A DNA stretch of 64,000 bases from Rhizoclosmatium globosum (GCA_002104985.1 MCGO01000164.1:1-64000), one strand, 5' to 3'; positions 1 to 12,278 are shown, numbered from the stretch's first letter. Made by a program: numbers and translations. Notes: generated by a model not told the origin, from the sequence alone.

Positions 1-597
1 GTAGAATCGAGGGCAGATTGATGCGGTGAATCCGAGGCAGCCAGAGCAGGGTTCACAGTCGCTTGTCCAACCAGAGCGCTTTCCAGTTCTTCACCAACCA
101 AATTCGATGAGTGAATCGACGTCAGTTTAGCAACGAGATCGATCAACGGGGCATTTGAAGGAAGAGTTTGTTGATTCGGGGCGTCAGTTGACACGTTGTC
201 CCAAGCCTTGTTCTGCGCATGAATTCGAATTCGAAGTGTCAAAGTTGGGAATGTTGTCGATGTTGTTGGAGTTGTTGCAATCTGAAACAAAGCAGGATCA
301 ATCACTGAACAAGAACAACCCTGGTTTAACTACACTACACTGCCCTACACTGCCCTCCCTGGCTAGTGCTCCACAACCTAGTCACTGCTAGCATACGTTA
401 CCTTCTCTTGGCTTCACTTGTGGTCCCAGTCTCACTCGACATTGACCCACTTGGTAGGACGTTATCAGCTGCGCTAATGTTCGATCCTTCGAGGTGTTCC
501 CGCTTTCCACAGACTCAGCTATTTCAATGGAGTCACTCTCTTCTTTGAGTGTCGCTTCATCGTCCTCTAGTGTTTGAGGTGGTGATTTGGGTGACAT
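1..597 (-). CDS. Hypothetical protein, 5' part only
   Basis: The gene starts at 597 and runs off the left edge. Exon 1 is 597-402; a GTAACG...TTCAG intron covers 401-305; exon 2 runs from 304 to the edge. Joining at the 305 acceptor keeps the frame open to the window end, whereas the later acceptor at 282 gives an early stop, so I chose the former. The N-terminus is acidic and Ser/Thr rich (MSPKSPPQTLEDDEATL), followed by a Thr/Pro stretch and a Leu-rich part. About 167 residues are visible, with no recognised domain, signal peptide or membrane segment. It is divergent from the small plus-strand gene at 806, and the two would share the 600-800 promoter region. Confidence 0.5.
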
Positions 598-805
598 TTT
601 GAGGAAGAACCTTCAATGAACCTCAAGCAGTTCCACATTTTTTTCCAGTCTAAACAATTAGAGTTTTTGCGTCATTAAAAGATTAAATCAATTCTGTGCA
701 TGTGGAGCCTTGAACCGCTTGAACCTGTTCAAAAACGGTTATAAGCTGGTACACTCGTTTTCAGGTTTCAGACCAATTATTATACTGAGTCAATACTTGC
801 ATACA

Positions 806-1174
806 ATGCCCGAAAGAACATGGGTTGAATGGCTTCCACAAAAGGCGAAGGATATGCTGAACGCTATGGAGGGAACCAAGAAAATTCTGTTGATGGAAGT
901 GTGCTATGGAAATCCAACAAATGCCATGTCAGTTCTAGCAGCAGTTGAGGCTGCGAATGCTTCTGGAAACCAGTCAACCCAACCCTTCTCACACAATCTA
1001 AGACGCTTTATTGATCCAAAGTGGAACGTTGTATTGTACGTGCTCAAAACCAGCAGAGAACCAGCGGGGTGCTTCAAATTTAACTTTGAATCTCGTCAGT
1101 TTGTGGATTTGGGTGTTGTCAAATTAGAGACCGATCGCGAATTTCAATTGTACCTGTCTCGTGCGGTAAATTGA
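806..1174 (+). CDS. Small hypothetical protein, 122 aa
   Basis: Single-exon frame. The reading frame is open from 710, but the ATG at 806 sits in an ATACAATG context and begins the evenly coding part, so I prefer it. The product is soluble-looking: a helical N-terminal part with several Ala/Met residues (NAMSVLAAVEAANAS), then a beta-like part with WNVVLYVLKTS and FKFNFESRQF. It has no signal peptide and no family I recognise. It is followed by an AT-rich 3' region and then the first Cys-rich surface gene at 1419. Confidence 0.45.
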   Translation: MPERTWVEWLPQKAKDMLNAMEGTKKILLMEVCYGNPTNAMSVLAAVEAANASGNQSTQPFSHNLRRFIDPKWNVVLYVLKTSREPAGCFKFNFESRQFVDLGVVKLETDREFQLYLSRAVN

Positions 1175-1418
1175 CAAATCTTTACAACAAGAGAGGCTTT
1201 GATTGTTGGTGTGTTCTGGAAACAGTGAGCTTAAAGGAAACACAATTGAATTTTGGTGAATCGTAACTTTACCTTCCTTTCCCTCGTTTATTATATACCT
1301 TTTTTTCCAATTTCTTTTTCAGAATAAGCCATTGCCTCATTTTTCGAGGCTGTGTGCCGTTCCTCACAGCCACTTTACACTGTTTATGCCAGCCTCCCCA
1401 ATTTGATCCTCGAATCTC

Positions 1419-3197
1419 ATGGCAACATACCAGTATCGAGCCTTGTATCTGGGCGGGGACTGTTCCGCATCGAGCGAATCGATTATACACTCACCAAATG
1501 TGAGCCTACCAAGATGGCCCCAATTTGTGAGGCATACCCTGCCAACCCAGATTGGAGTATGTTTCAAGGATGCATCTTTGCCAGCCAAGTCCCCGCATTT
1601 GGAAATGCCTACTACCCGGACACACTCGGACGAACCCAATTCATGTCCTATTCAGACGCTTCCTGCTCAGGAACCCCAACATCAATCACGGAAATCACAG
1701 GAAAAGTAACAGACTGTCTCAAAAACGTGCAATCAGTCACAGATGAAACCGGCTCAGTCTACGTCTCCGAAAGAATGACTCAAGGCTTAGACGCACAATC
1801 TACCGCACTTCTTTTCAGACTGGCTCTGCTCCTCCTACCAATCCTCAATCCAATACTCCCCCTCACAATGCACAAAATCCCAAAAAGCCCGTCAACTCAC
1901 ATCCTTCGGATACCTCTCAAAAACAATCTACCCACCCAACCTAAACTGCCTCACAACTCCATCCACAATACGCTACACATTCGGCGCAGAAAGATGCGAC
2001 GCCCAACCCTCCTGCTTCTACGATTCCCAAACAACATGCCCAACATCCGCATCCCTCGCCTCCGAATCCGCCGTGAAACTCTCCTCCGTGCAATACGTCA
2101 CCCTCAGCTTCTTCACCGACCCAAACTGTAATGTGCCCGACTACTCTGAATCTCTCGTGACAAACAAGTGCACGAGTATCATTGGAAACCCGGATTGGAG
2201 GTCTGGAAACTCGTATTGTGATGTTGGACAGATATTGTGTATACGCTGTTTTATGATGATAAGTGTGCCCAGCCGGGGAATACGTTTTTGTATACTGGCA
2301 GCGGGTCTTGTTTCAGTGGTGTAAGAGCTTCGATTTTCAATCCATCTAGCGGTGGAGGTGGTGGAGGTGGTGGAGGCGGCGGCGGTGGTGGAGGTGGTGG
2401 TGGGGCGGTGGTAGTGGAGGAGGTTCAGGAGGAGGATCTGGAGGAGGTTCAGGAGGGGGTTCAGGAGGGGGTTCAGGCGGTGGATCTGGTGGTGGATCTG
2501 GGGGAGGCTCTGGTGGAGGTTCTGGCGGTAGTACTGGTGGAGGTAACTCCGGCGGGGGTAATTCTGGTGGAGGAAATTCTGGCGGTAGTGGTGGTTCTTC
2601 TGGAGGTGGTTCAGCTGGTGGGGGTTCGTCCGGAAATGGAGGATCTGGAGGTAACAGCGGTGGATCTTCTGGCGGCAGCTCTGGTGGATCGTCTGGAGGC
2701 AGCAATGGCTCTGGAAACGGAGGTGGATCCAATTCAGGCAACGGTTCCGGTTCATCAAACAATGACAGTGGAGGCAACAACGCGACGATAATTCCATTCC
2801 CACTCTTGGCAAACAAAACAGGTAGCAACCCCAACACCGGTCCTTCTGTCGAGGCGTTTGCGTCAGCCATGGCTCTCATCAATCAGGCTCCAATTTGTGT
2901 CGTCCAGTGTTTGACCAACAGTACAAATAACGTCGCTATTTCGTTGCAAGTCCTTGCGAAATTCTGCTCCACCAACATTGTGACACAACTAGTTTCTGGT
3001 CTTGGTACTTGCATGAACAAGTTGTGCTCTGTTGACGATGCGACAAAAGCCATTCGCTTCTTGTCCTCCAATAAAACACAAATTGCTGAAGCATGCAGCA
3101 AGGTCACAGGCGAAAAAGTCAAGAGTAAGGCCGTTGGTAAAGGAGTTGAATTCTCTCTATTGGTGTCCTTATGGCAGCAATCTGGATGATGGTCTAG
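1419..3197 (+). CDS. Cys-rich repeat surface protein with Gly/Ser linker and CFEM-like C-terminus
   Basis: First of three tandem paralogs. The N-terminus MATYQYRALYLGGDC matches the starts at 5332 and 14726, which fixes the start. Family blocks follow: ERIDY...C near 1475, GCIFAS near 1567, the conserved C-x-KNV block near 1720, and a YSESL...C block near 2145. A glycine-rich run is at 2341-2410 and a long Ser/Gly linker follows to about 2790. Instead of a transmembrane/SAM tail it ends in a Cys-patterned module (CVVQC, FC, TCMNKLC, EAC) resembling CFEM but with six rather than eight cysteines. A hydrophobic, GPI-like end appears only if one base is added near 3171. The frame breaks near 1470, 1792 and 2220. 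The protein is likely cell-surface and shows no signal peptide. Its ligand is unknown. Confidence 0.6.
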
Positions 3198-3325
3198 TTT
3201 TTCACTCTGATATACACAGAATAAATAAATAGATTTAAGATTCATTTTTTCATCAGTGTTCTCCGAACTTGGCTTCGCAAAATGGGGCTGTGCAAAATCA
3301 TCTTCCGACAGAAACTCACAGAGCC

Positions 3326-5073
3326 ATGTCCTCGTCAGCATACAGCTTTACAGCCATCTACCTCCCAAATGCCACCCCTGTCAGCCCGAATGGATCGAAC
3401 GAATCGACTACAAGCAATCCAACTGCACCCCTTCCCCCTTAAACACAACCTGCTCCTTTTTACCTCCAAGCACAACAGCGCCAGGAAACTGGTCTTCAAT
3501 ATCAGGATGCATCTCATCGACAGATACACTGACTCTCGGCAAGACAACCTCATCTCTTCAACGAGGGTACATGGCTCGAGTTCAATTTGGTCATACCAAC
3601 ACCAGAATGTTCCGGGTCTCCAACGATAATCACAGAACTTGATGCCGCCGTCACAAACTGTCTCAAGAACGTTGAGGGCTTGACCGATCCGTCGGGAAGT
3701 ATTTACCAGGCCGAGAAAGTATCCGTTGGATTGGATGGAACGATTTGGCGCAACTACTATTCAGATGAACACTGTTCTCAGTTATTTACATCCGTCAAAT
3801 TCCCTGACACAACCACTGTTCGTCAAAAATGAAGGCTGTTCAGCTTCCAGCCGCGACAGTTGGTTTCACGGAACGAATTCTGTACAAGGGTCCGGATGCA
3901 CAAATCCTTCATCCGCTCGTATAACATATGGCGGGAAACGTGTGGTGTGATTGATTGTGATTCTTATTTGCAAGGAAGAGTTCAATGCCATCAACAAACA
4001 CTTTGGCGTCAGACTCAAAAACGCTGTTTGCGTCTGATAACAATTATGCGACAATTACTACGTTTGTTGATGGAAAGTGCTCGATTTTTGATTACACAGA
4101 ATCAATTCGTCTTGATGTTTGCCAACCAACAATCTTCTCCGCGGCCGATAATCCAGTACGTTTAACATTCATCCATCCATTAATTAAATCGCATTCTTGT
4201 TTCTAGGAAGTTATTCGTGGAAATGCGTTCAAAGCATTCTTAAATGCGTCGACAATAGTTTACAAAACTTTTGCTGACAAAGATTGCAACACCACGTACC
4301 AGACTCTTTACTTTACAACCGACGGAAAATGCAGCCAAAATGTCGGAATATCCGGAATGGTCTTGAGTATTAAAGGAATCGACGCTGCTTTATACTCTCA
4401 ACAAACATCAGTTCCTGACGGAAACGGAACATCTTCTTCTAATGCCGGCCTCATTGGTGGAATAGTGGGCGGAATCATTGTTGCGTTGCTACTGGTCATT
4501 GGTGGAATCTTTTATTATCGCCGCCGCAAGCAATACTCTTTCAACCTCCTAGTGCCCCATTTACTGTCACACCTAAACTAACGCAGCCTCTTTCTTGCAA
4601 CGAAACCGCACTGAGCGACACTGAAACGTTTGTGCGCTCTGATTCGACAGTACTCACTGGAAACACTTAGTTATGACCGCATCCCCAGTTTCACCAACCC
4701 TGGCCCTTTCAAATATAAAGGAAATGGAGAACCCGTTGTTCCGAAACATATCAACGCCAAAAACTAGTACGTCAACATACAACACGTTTACAGACCCATC
4801 ATCGGCAAAACTTGCGACAGTATCAAGGGGTCAAACCGTTGCAAGAACATCTAATCCGGAAGAATGGTCTATCGCTCAGGTTGCCGAATGGGTGTCAAAA
4901 AATGGCGGAACTCTGGGCCAGTGCATGAACAAAAAATCGATGGAGTTGCTCTTCTCGCTTTGACGGCAGAAGAACTATATATTGCATTAAACATTGCCAC
5001 GGTTGGTGATCGCATCAAGTTCAAGCGTGCCTTGGAAGGCCTTATGCTTGCTCCGCCAACATATAGCGAATAA
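3326..5073 (+). CDS. Cys-rich surface protein with one transmembrane helix and SAM domain
   Basis: The start MSSSAYSFTAIYLPN aligns with the other family starts. The ectodomain shows the family blocks WIERIDYKQSNC, DPSGSIYQAEKVSVGLDG, WRNYYSD, YKGP and FDYTESIRLDVCQP. An intron (about 4155-4207) follows CQP...NP, as in the gene at 5332. The membrane segment GLIGGIVGGIIVALLLVIGG with a following RRRK (near 4450-4530) argues for an outside N-terminus. The cytoplasmic tail ends in a SAM domain (4858-5070: EEWSIAQVAEWV, QKIDGVALLAL, TVGDRIKFKRAL) and the family tail APPTYSE. I count at least eight frame breaks, seven of them between 3376 and 3985, all consistent with one lost base each. A receptor-like or adhesin role with SAM-mediated assembly inside is inference. 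Confidence 0.65.
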
Positions 5074-5331
5074 GATATCATTGGTTACTCCGGAATAAAG
5101 ATAAATCTATCATCACTAATATGACCGTTTGAGATCTGGAGATCAAACCCTGACATATTATTTTCAGTAAAAGCATCCCACTTAATTGTCTGCTTCCTCG
5201 TGGTTATAATGAGAAACAAACGAGTGAACTTCTGATTCGGAAGATACAAGGGCTTGGTTCACTCATGTTTTAAGATTGGGCAGCCACAACCAATCAAATT
5301 TTCATTAACGCACCCGCACCAACCTCCGACC

Positions 5332-7376
5332 ATGTCCAACTTCGAAGTGCAAAGCTTCTACTATGGCGGCAACGGATGCACTGCGGACGTACTTGAATCG
5401 TCGTTTTATGTTGCTTCGAACTGTGTTCCAACGCCAGTATCACCGTCCTCGGCCTGTGCAGCAGTCACTGGCCCCTCAGCAACTTTGCGGGAATGTCGTG
5501 GGCTGTGCGGACATCGTGCATTGCTGGATCGGAAGTGAGAACGCTGGGCAGCGATGTCCTGGCACCGCTCCAGCCTGGGTACACTGCCCGGGTCCAGTTC
5601 TGGTCATTTGCCTCGAACGACTGCTCGGGAACGCCTGCTTCAATTGCTGAGATAAACTCGGCGGTCACGGGCTGCCAAAAGAACATTGCCCAACAACCTG
5701 ATCCATCGGGTGCAATTTATGCCGCAGAAAAGGTGTCAATTGACTTATCGGGAACTATTTGGAGAAACTACTACAGCGATCCACTCTGTTCCTCCCGCTC
5801 CCTTTTCACTTCGATCCCCTTTCAATCCTCTTCAACGTGCACGTCAAGCATGAAAGCCCTGCTTATCCCACCGTCAACCTTTACCGAACGTACGATCTAC
5901 AAAGGCCCTGGATGCACAAACCCAACATCGCTTCGTCTTTCTTTTGCCCGCGAAACCTGTTTTGAGAACCCCTGCGATTCAATTCTTCAAGGGGCAGTTC
6001 GTTGCCCAACTCAAAACACCTCTCTCAAGATACAAAGTCGCTCTTCCCAGACAACAATGTCGTTACAATGAATATTTACGTGGATGATAACTGTGCTGCT
6101 TTTGACTATTCAGAATCCATTCGACTTGACGTGTGTCAACCTTTCAGTTCCTTGAATCCTGTAAGCCTACACACCCATTTGTAAATCGCTTCTAACTATT
6201 TCACCCAAAAGGATGCAATCAATGGAGAAGCCATCAAGGCAACACTTTCTGGCTCCACGTACACATATTCTGTATTTTCAGACTCGGAATGCAAACAGCT
6301 CTTGCAAGCACTTGTCCTGGGTACTGATGGCTCTTGTGGCCGTACTTCAGGTGTTGTTTCTGGACGAGTTACTTCCGTGAAAGGAATGGATCCATCGGCA
6401 TATACCGCTCTCTTTCTTCATCTGGTGGTGGAAGTGGAGGCAGTAGTGGATCTTCGGGTTCATCAAATTCATCAGGTTCATCAAGTTCTGGAGGTAACGG
6501 AGGGTCGACTGGAGGCTCAACGGAGGTACTGGTGGAAGTGTGGAGGAAATACTGGATCCACCAGTGGAACAGGAAGCACATCCATGAACATCCGGTTCTG
6601 GCAGCACACTTCAAACACTCTGGTACAGCAGGAAACTCTGGCTCGACGAATATCATCAACGTCAGGAAACGGCAAAATTCCATCAGGAAACACAAGTACA
6701 AACCCGCCATCTACTGCAACAGACTCAAACAGTCCCTCTCCTGCATTTATTGGCGGCATCGCAGCAGCCATAGTCGTTACGTTGCTCGTTGTTATTGGAG
6801 CTGTTGTATACACTCGTAGAACACGCTTCTCAAAATCAAATGTTGAAGCGCCGAAATCAACATTCCCTCCCACATCGCCCTCACCGCAAAACACTCTCAG
6901 AACACCAGTACCAAAAGAAGATGACCAAGACTCTACACTTGGCCGCCTCTCCTCAACATCCCCACCCCCAACACGCACCGAAACAATCCACGTCATGAAC
7001 ATGAACACCTTACCAACAGACGCAACTCTCGAAAAAGAGAAAGAGAACCCCCTCTTCAGAAACCTCATTCCAGCCATTCCTACACCATCCACATCCATTT
7101 ACCCACCCCTCAAAAAGTCCGAAAAGATTCAGCGCAACAGCGAATCCAAATGAATCGCCGGAATCATGGACAATCGAACAAGTTGCAGAGTGGGTTTCTC
7201 AAAACGGTGGTTCGCGTGAACCTGTGTTTGAACAGAGGATCGATGGAATGGCTCTTGTGGCGCTCAGTGTGGAAGATTTATACACGGTCCTCAAGATTTC
7301 GACAGTTGGAGACAGGTTGAAGTTCCGAAGAGGTCTCGAGGTGTTGCTTGTTGCTCCACCAACATACACCGAGTGA
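5332..7376 (+). CDS. Cys-rich surface protein with one transmembrane helix and SAM domain
   Basis: Third tandem family member. It starts MSNFEVQSFYYGGNGC. Blocks: GYTARVQFWSF, DCSGTP, DPSGAIYAAEKVSIDLSG, WRNYYSDPLC, YKGPGCTNP, FDYSESIRLDVCQP, then an intron (about 6160-6213) at the same place as in the neighbour at 3326. A Ser/Gly linker (about 6415-6640) leads to a transmembrane segment AFIGGIAAAIVVTLLVVIGA with TRRTR after it (near 6745-6830). The C-terminal SAM domain is at about 7155-7360 (SWTIEQVAEWV, QRIDGMALVAL, TVGDRLKFRRGL) and ends APPTYTE. Frame breaks lie near 5470, 6010, inside the linker, and near 7135. The first two are repaired by one C in short C runs. It is presumably a plasma-membrane protein. 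No signal peptide is visible. Confidence 0.65.
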
Positions 7377-7485
7377 GCAATAATATTGTTGTTTATGGTA
7401 TACCATTATAGATATAAAAGTAAAGTTATTAAAACGAAATTCTTCATTGCCCAAACGCAAGAAACAGTGCTCTCTATCTTTCCTC

Positions 7486-8977
7486 TACTTGAAAGTAATA
7501 CCTGGAACTTCTTCAACAAGTGGCTTACGATAATCATGGAAATAAACCTCATCATTCAAGTCAAATCCGTTTTGAATCGTGAAAATCATCCGCATAATGA
7601 ATCGCCCAATACGCATTTGGATTTGATTATTGGCCTCAATCTAGCCGCGATACCACGTGAAAATTCACTACACTTGTTCACGTGAGGTTTACGGACCTTG
7701 TTGTAAATAGCAAACACTTTCTCAACGCTGTCCTTGTCGTCCTTGAAGTGTCCAAAGAGATCTCCTAGAGTAGTTCCATCTTCAAACGCGAGATTGAGTC
7801 CTTGCCCATAAGTTGGTAAGGTACCATGCGCAGCATCACCAATGAGAACAACACGTCCCTTGTACAAGCATCAAGGTCTGGTAAATCCACCAACGAAACC
7901 GGCGCAAGACGTTTCGCAATTCTAACCGCGTCTCCACACTCCTTCTTCATCCCCCACTCATCAACAAGCGTCGCAAGCTTCGCAGTTTCCTTAGGCATAT
8001 TCAAGAACGGCTTCCAATTATCATCGCCGTTTTCAACACCCTCCGGCTTGTTCCAGTCAAGAACAACAAACGCGCATCCATTTTCAGAATAACTGCAGTG
8101 GTAAAACGAGTGCCCTCCAATCGGATCCATGTATGTCTGCATAGATGTATCAAATTGGCAATAATACCGTTCTTTCAGTATTGAGATCGACAGTTCCAAT
8201 GTATCCAGAACCATACACAGTGGGCATGGGGCATCAGGAAACAGAGCGCGACGGACACCAGAGTAAACACCATCAGCCCCAATCAAAAAATCAGCTTTCA
8301 CAACCGTTCCGTCATGAAAAGTGACAGAAACGCCATCAGCTGTCTCAGTATACTCCTTAAACTTTTTTCCAACAAGAGTCTTGATCCCAAGGGAGTGCGC
8401 ATGCTTCATCAGGACTTCATGGAGTTCGGCACGAGAAACAAACATGTTATCAGGCTCACCTGGCTTGAATGCAAGCTTTCTCTCAATTGGGTCCTATACC
8501 ACATCACTCAATTTAAACCACCCAACTTTCACGCAATCAGACTTACCGATCCATCTTGGAGAGAAAACACCACTTTTCTTGATCCTACTTTACGAAGGGT
8601 TTCGACTTCTTCAAGGAGACCAATGTTCTTGAGTGCACGTAACCCGTTTCCATACAAGGATACAGCACCGCCAACATCGCCAAACTGAATCACAGCTTGT
8701 TCGCCGGTAACAAGGGTCTCTTTGAGAACTTCAATTGGATCAATCTTGTCGTATAAAGTAGGCTGGACGAAAGTGGATTGGGTTAGATAGAGGCATTAAT
8801 GGGCAGTCCATTCTTGGCACTCACTTCGTAGCCTTGTCTCTTTAAAGCAATCGCTGCAACGACTCCTGCTGGGCCTGATCCGACAATAGCTACTTTCTTT
8901 CCCATCTTGACTGATTGGACTGGTTTTTTCACAAATTGGGCAGAGGCAAAAATCACCCCACTCTCAACATTACTCAT
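7486..8977 (-). CDS. FAD-dependent monooxygenase (class A, PHBH fold)
   Basis: The enzyme hydroxylates a small organic substrate using NAD(P)H, O2 and FAD; the substrate cannot be read from sequence. The Rossmann dinucleotide motif VGSGPAG lies near residue 33, the GADGVYSGVRR block near residue 200, and the FAD-binding GDAAHGTLPTYGQGLNLAFED block near 7790-7845, in family order. Two introns are clear: GTGAGT...CCAG at about 8833-8764 and GTAAGT...ATAG at about 8548-8487. The C-terminus is recovered in another frame and ends at 7486. Breaks, each consistent with one or two lost bases, lie near 8218, 8150, 7865 and 7632. The gene follows only 28 bp behind the glycosyltransferase gene upstream; a second ATG at residue 25, just before the Rossmann motif, is an alternative start. 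Confidence 0.75.
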
Positions 8978-9004
8978 AATTAATATTCTTTATACTTTCC
9001 AAAC

Positions 9005-10880
9005 TCAAGCTGTTGATAAAGCCAAGCCACCCCATACTGGACAGTGCAATACAAAGTCCCCCGGAATATACGGCCCTCAACAGGACCAAAGCTATAACTA
9101 TTAAACAACCTCTGCCTCTGAATAGGCAACCTCAAAGTCTTTCCCGAACCCCAACCGTATTTGCATCAATCATACGACTCAGCGCATCTGCTCCTGAAGC
9201 AAGTTGCATCAACTCCCATTTCTTCCACGCAGGTATAAACGTCTCCCGAACCCACTTACTATTCCGCACAAAGAAACTCCCGCATTAATATCAACAGAGA
9301 TATCATCCGCGATAATGATATCAATCTCCCGCTCTGGAACTTCATTCACCAACCCACCACCAACACGCGTAAATCGATTTCCCCATTCATAATCATCGAG
9401 TCTCTCCCATCAAGAAGCCACGCCCACTCCACGCCTCCATCTCGAAACACCGCGTCAAGACTATACACTTTCTGCCACACGGCGTTCTTGGCAGAAATCT
9501 CACGTGTAAGGTTATGCGATACAACGCCAGGCCATCGATCAACATAGTGTACCCTATTCCGAGTCTGTCGTAAATAAACATGCGGTTCCGTCTTGTTGTC
9601 CATAACAGCGAGAATCGTAAACCGAGAGTCGAAAGTCCCCGCTTTCAATGTAGTTTCAAATTCAGTATGAGTAGGGGGTATAGGCAAGAGGTTCCTTTGC
9701 TTGTTGAATTGCCGAATTGGGCATTGATGGAAAGGTCAACAAGATGTTTCCATTGAGGGTATAGTGAAACAGCTTGTGGATCAATAACATTGCTGGCTTG
9801 GATATTCGCGGCCAAAAGTTATGGCGCTTAAGAGGCACTGAAATGGGTGTCCAGGCTGTGCAAGAGGGGCTCTTGGTTCCTGAAAAGTATCGATTGAAGA
9901 ATCCTAAGTCGCCGAAGTAGCCTACAACAAAGCATGAGTTAACTTAACGTACATATGTGTTATACGTTTGAAGAAACAGTACCTGCTACGTCCTTCGACC
10001 CGATTTCTGTTAGCATTCGCTCCATTCTCATAACGGACGGAGTAAACAGCAAGACACTAGAATCCAGAACTCCAACTCCAATATCTTTTGCTTCCAAGGC
10101 CCCAAAGAATAGCTTTCCTTTGTCAGCTTTCCCAAACACGTTACCCAAATCCAACTCATTTACCCCAACCACACCAGCATCTAAATACAGAACCTTTCAT
10201 ACACTCCCTCAAAGGTACCAGTCAACAGAATCTTGTAAAAGCAGTCCCCACACTCCCGATATGATTCCTTTGCTGTCAACTCCAACTCCTTGTGAAAAGC
10301 CAGCTGAACAAGCCTCACTCCAAACTCCTTCAACACCTTCCTCTGCTCCATACTCATCAATCCATCCTTGTACGCAACAACAAACACCGTATCCTTCGAC
10401 TTGGAAGAGTCCCATTCAGCTGCATCGCAAGCACAAGCACATCCGCAAAGCCAGCATCATACGATCCAACCATCTGCTTCTGATACAAAGTAACCACAGC
10501 ATTCGTTGCCAGTTTCTGGCTTGTACCATCGTCCAAACTGAAAACAGGGTCCGACGATTTTAGAACTGTCGGAGTTGTCACAGCTAATGCTGTCAAATTC
10601 ACAGAGCCATCACAGGCAGGCGGCAGTGGACCATGTACAATCTCACCAGCAGCTACAATGGTGTACTGAGTGTGATCATGCTCACCGGTGTCATTCGAGA
10701 GAAGGAGGTGGGATTGCGCAATGATCAGAAAGACAAGTGAACAGGAGATCAAGATGATCAAGAGTCGCTGGAGCCTGTTCTTGGGTGGTGCGGAAGCTGT
10801 GGATTCCTATGAAGCATCGGCATTGATTGCGGAGATATAATTCACAGGCCGTTGCTTTTGATTGATTGATTTTGAGCCAT
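9005..10880 (-). CDS. Two-domain glycosyltransferase-like protein (GT8-like plus GT34-like), type II membrane
   Basis: A signal anchor (LIILISCSLVFLIIAQSHLLL) near 10760 follows a basic NRLQR stretch. The first domain resembles glycogenin/GT8 enzymes: NAVVTLYQ, FVVAYKDGLMSMEQRKVLKEFG, then YLDAGVVGVNELDLG, where DAG replaces the usual DxD. A GTACTG...TTGTAG intron covers about 9980-9920. The second domain resembles the GMA12/MNN10 (GT34) fold: TFDSRFTILAVMDN, WQKVYSLDAVF, WAWLLDGRDSMIMN, DINAGVS, FVRNSKW, and a closing GDFVLHCP block. It should act in the secretory pathway on glycoprotein or wall glycans. At least eight single-base frame breaks lie between 9005 and 10760. The N-terminal exon is uncertain; 10880 is an ATG that can splice to the anchor. 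Confidence 0.6.
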
Positions 10881-11041
10881 TGATAATGAAATCCAGTGAC
10901 ACAGCCACTGTCACCTTTAATTATCTATTTTTGTCGGAGAAGCAATTTAACCATTAATACATTATAAATAATTTATGTTATTCATTAGTTTGAAGTATTT
11001 CAAATGTTTCACGTTTTTCTTCCTTTCAATTCACAACGACA

Positions 11042-12205
11042 ATGACTTCTTCCATGTTAACCCTGACCTCCCTTCCCACAGAATTGATTGCACAGATCTT
11101 TTCGTACCTTCCCATCTTTGGCATCCAGCACCTGCACTTGCTGTCCCTTCGAATCAAGTCCGTTCTGCAGTCAAAGTACTTTGCGAATGTGCATCTTTCC
11201 AGCCAAATCCCGGCGCAACTCAAAAAAAGAAGTGAAATGGAAAGCGGAACATTTTCAAAGTTTGACCGAATTCTGTTTGAGTTTCCAACGCCCTATTCAG
11301 AGGCCTATGCATCGATCCTCAACTTGACCACAATTGAGATACTTTCGCGGGGTCCTTCGGGCACTTCAAAGGACTACATCGGAATTGCTGCTGATTCGGT
11401 GCTTGAGTTTCCGCAATCGGTTCTTGGAATCAAGTCTCTTTCGGTGCTGCAACTCAAGTCCATCTCGCTTAATGGGACAATTCCTGCATCAATCTCATCA
11501 CTTTCATCACTCACTTCCCTCTCGTTACTCAACAATAACCTGACTGGATCCATTCCCTCTTCAATTGGCTCGCTGATTTCACTTGTTCGACTGGATCTGT
11601 CACTGAACAAGCTATCAGGAAACATTCCCGAATCTCTCTCAAATCTCTCGAATCTCGAAGGCCTTCGTTTGGACAATAACGAACTGACTGGTCCCATTCC
11701 TGATCTCTCAAATATGCAAAACTTGAAGTATCTGTGCCTTGAATCAAATCAACTCCATTCTGCCATACCATCTTCGCTCTGGACACTCTCAAAGATTAGA
11801 GTCATTTTACTCAACAATAATCTTCTGTCGGGCACTCTTCCATCTGAAATTCAAAACTTGAAACGTCTATGCTGGCTCAACCTCCAACACAACTATTTAA
11901 CTGGGCCCATCCCGTCCGAAATCGGCGCTCTTTCTGAACTCGAATCTCTCAAACTTGACAACAACAAACTGTCAGGAAACATTCCTCCCGAAATTGGAAA
12001 CCTTGTCGCTCTCACTCATCTCGAATTACATCGCAATCAGCTTTCAGGACCTATTCCAGATTCGATTTCTCGTATCGAATCATTGAATCTCTTTAATATC
12101 TCTCATAATAATCTGTCAGGAGTCCCTCCCGAATCAGTTCGTGACATGATTGCGTTTGGTGTTTGCGATGCAGAAGGGAACTTAGAACTTGACATAGAAT
12201 ATTAA
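11042..12205 (+). CDS. F-box / leucine-rich repeat protein, 387 aa
   Basis: An uninterrupted single-exon gene. An F-box (SLPTELIAQIFSYLPIFGIQ, residues 9-50) is followed by a linker and about nine plant-type LRRs (LxxLxLxxNxLxGxIPxx), from roughly residue 130 to 375, for example LSLLNNNLTGSIPSSIG. The F-box would bind Skp1 and place the LRR as substrate receptor of an SCF ubiquitin ligase; this is inferred from the architecture. The same design recurs at 16759, 17749, 33568, 43651 and 60871. It has no signal peptide or membrane segment, so it is intracellular. It is divergent from the glycosyltransferase gene, and the AT-rich 10881-11041 stretch is the shared upstream region. This gene has no frame break although its neighbours on both sides do. 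Confidence 0.85.
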   Translation: MTSSMLTLTSLPTELIAQIFSYLPIFGIQHLHLLSLRIKSVLQSKYFANVHLSSQIPAQLKKRSEMESGTFSKFDRILFEFPTPYSEAYASILNLTTIEILSRGPSGTSKDYIGIAADSVLEFPQSVLGIKSLSVLQLKSISLNGTIPASISSLSSLTSLSLLNNNLTGSIPSSIGSLISLVRLDLSLNKLSGNIPESLSNLSNLEGLRLDNNELTGPIPDLSNMQNLKYLCLESNQLHSAIPSSLWTLSKIRVILLNNNLLSGTLPSEIQNLKRLCWLNLQHNYLTGPIPSEIGALSELESLKLDNNKLSGNIPPEIGNLVALTHLELHRNQLSGPIPDSISRIESLNLFNISHNNLSGVPPESVRDMIAFGVCDAEGNLELDIEY

Positions 12206-12278
12206 AAAATAAGGTCTATCCAATAACTCTATCATAACTGTATATATCAAAGAAAAGGAAACAAAATAGAAAACAATA

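Noticed and set aside
2346..2882. Long proline-rich minus-strand ORF opposite the glycine-rich linker
   Set aside because: It is the reverse reading of a Gly/Ser repeat, which gives Pro-rich frames without stops. The plus strand continues the family.
1419..7376. Programmed frameshifting or RNA editing to explain the frame changes
   Set aside because: The breaks have no common slippery motif, occur in unrelated genes and cluster in one part of the window; missing bases in the sequence explain them better.
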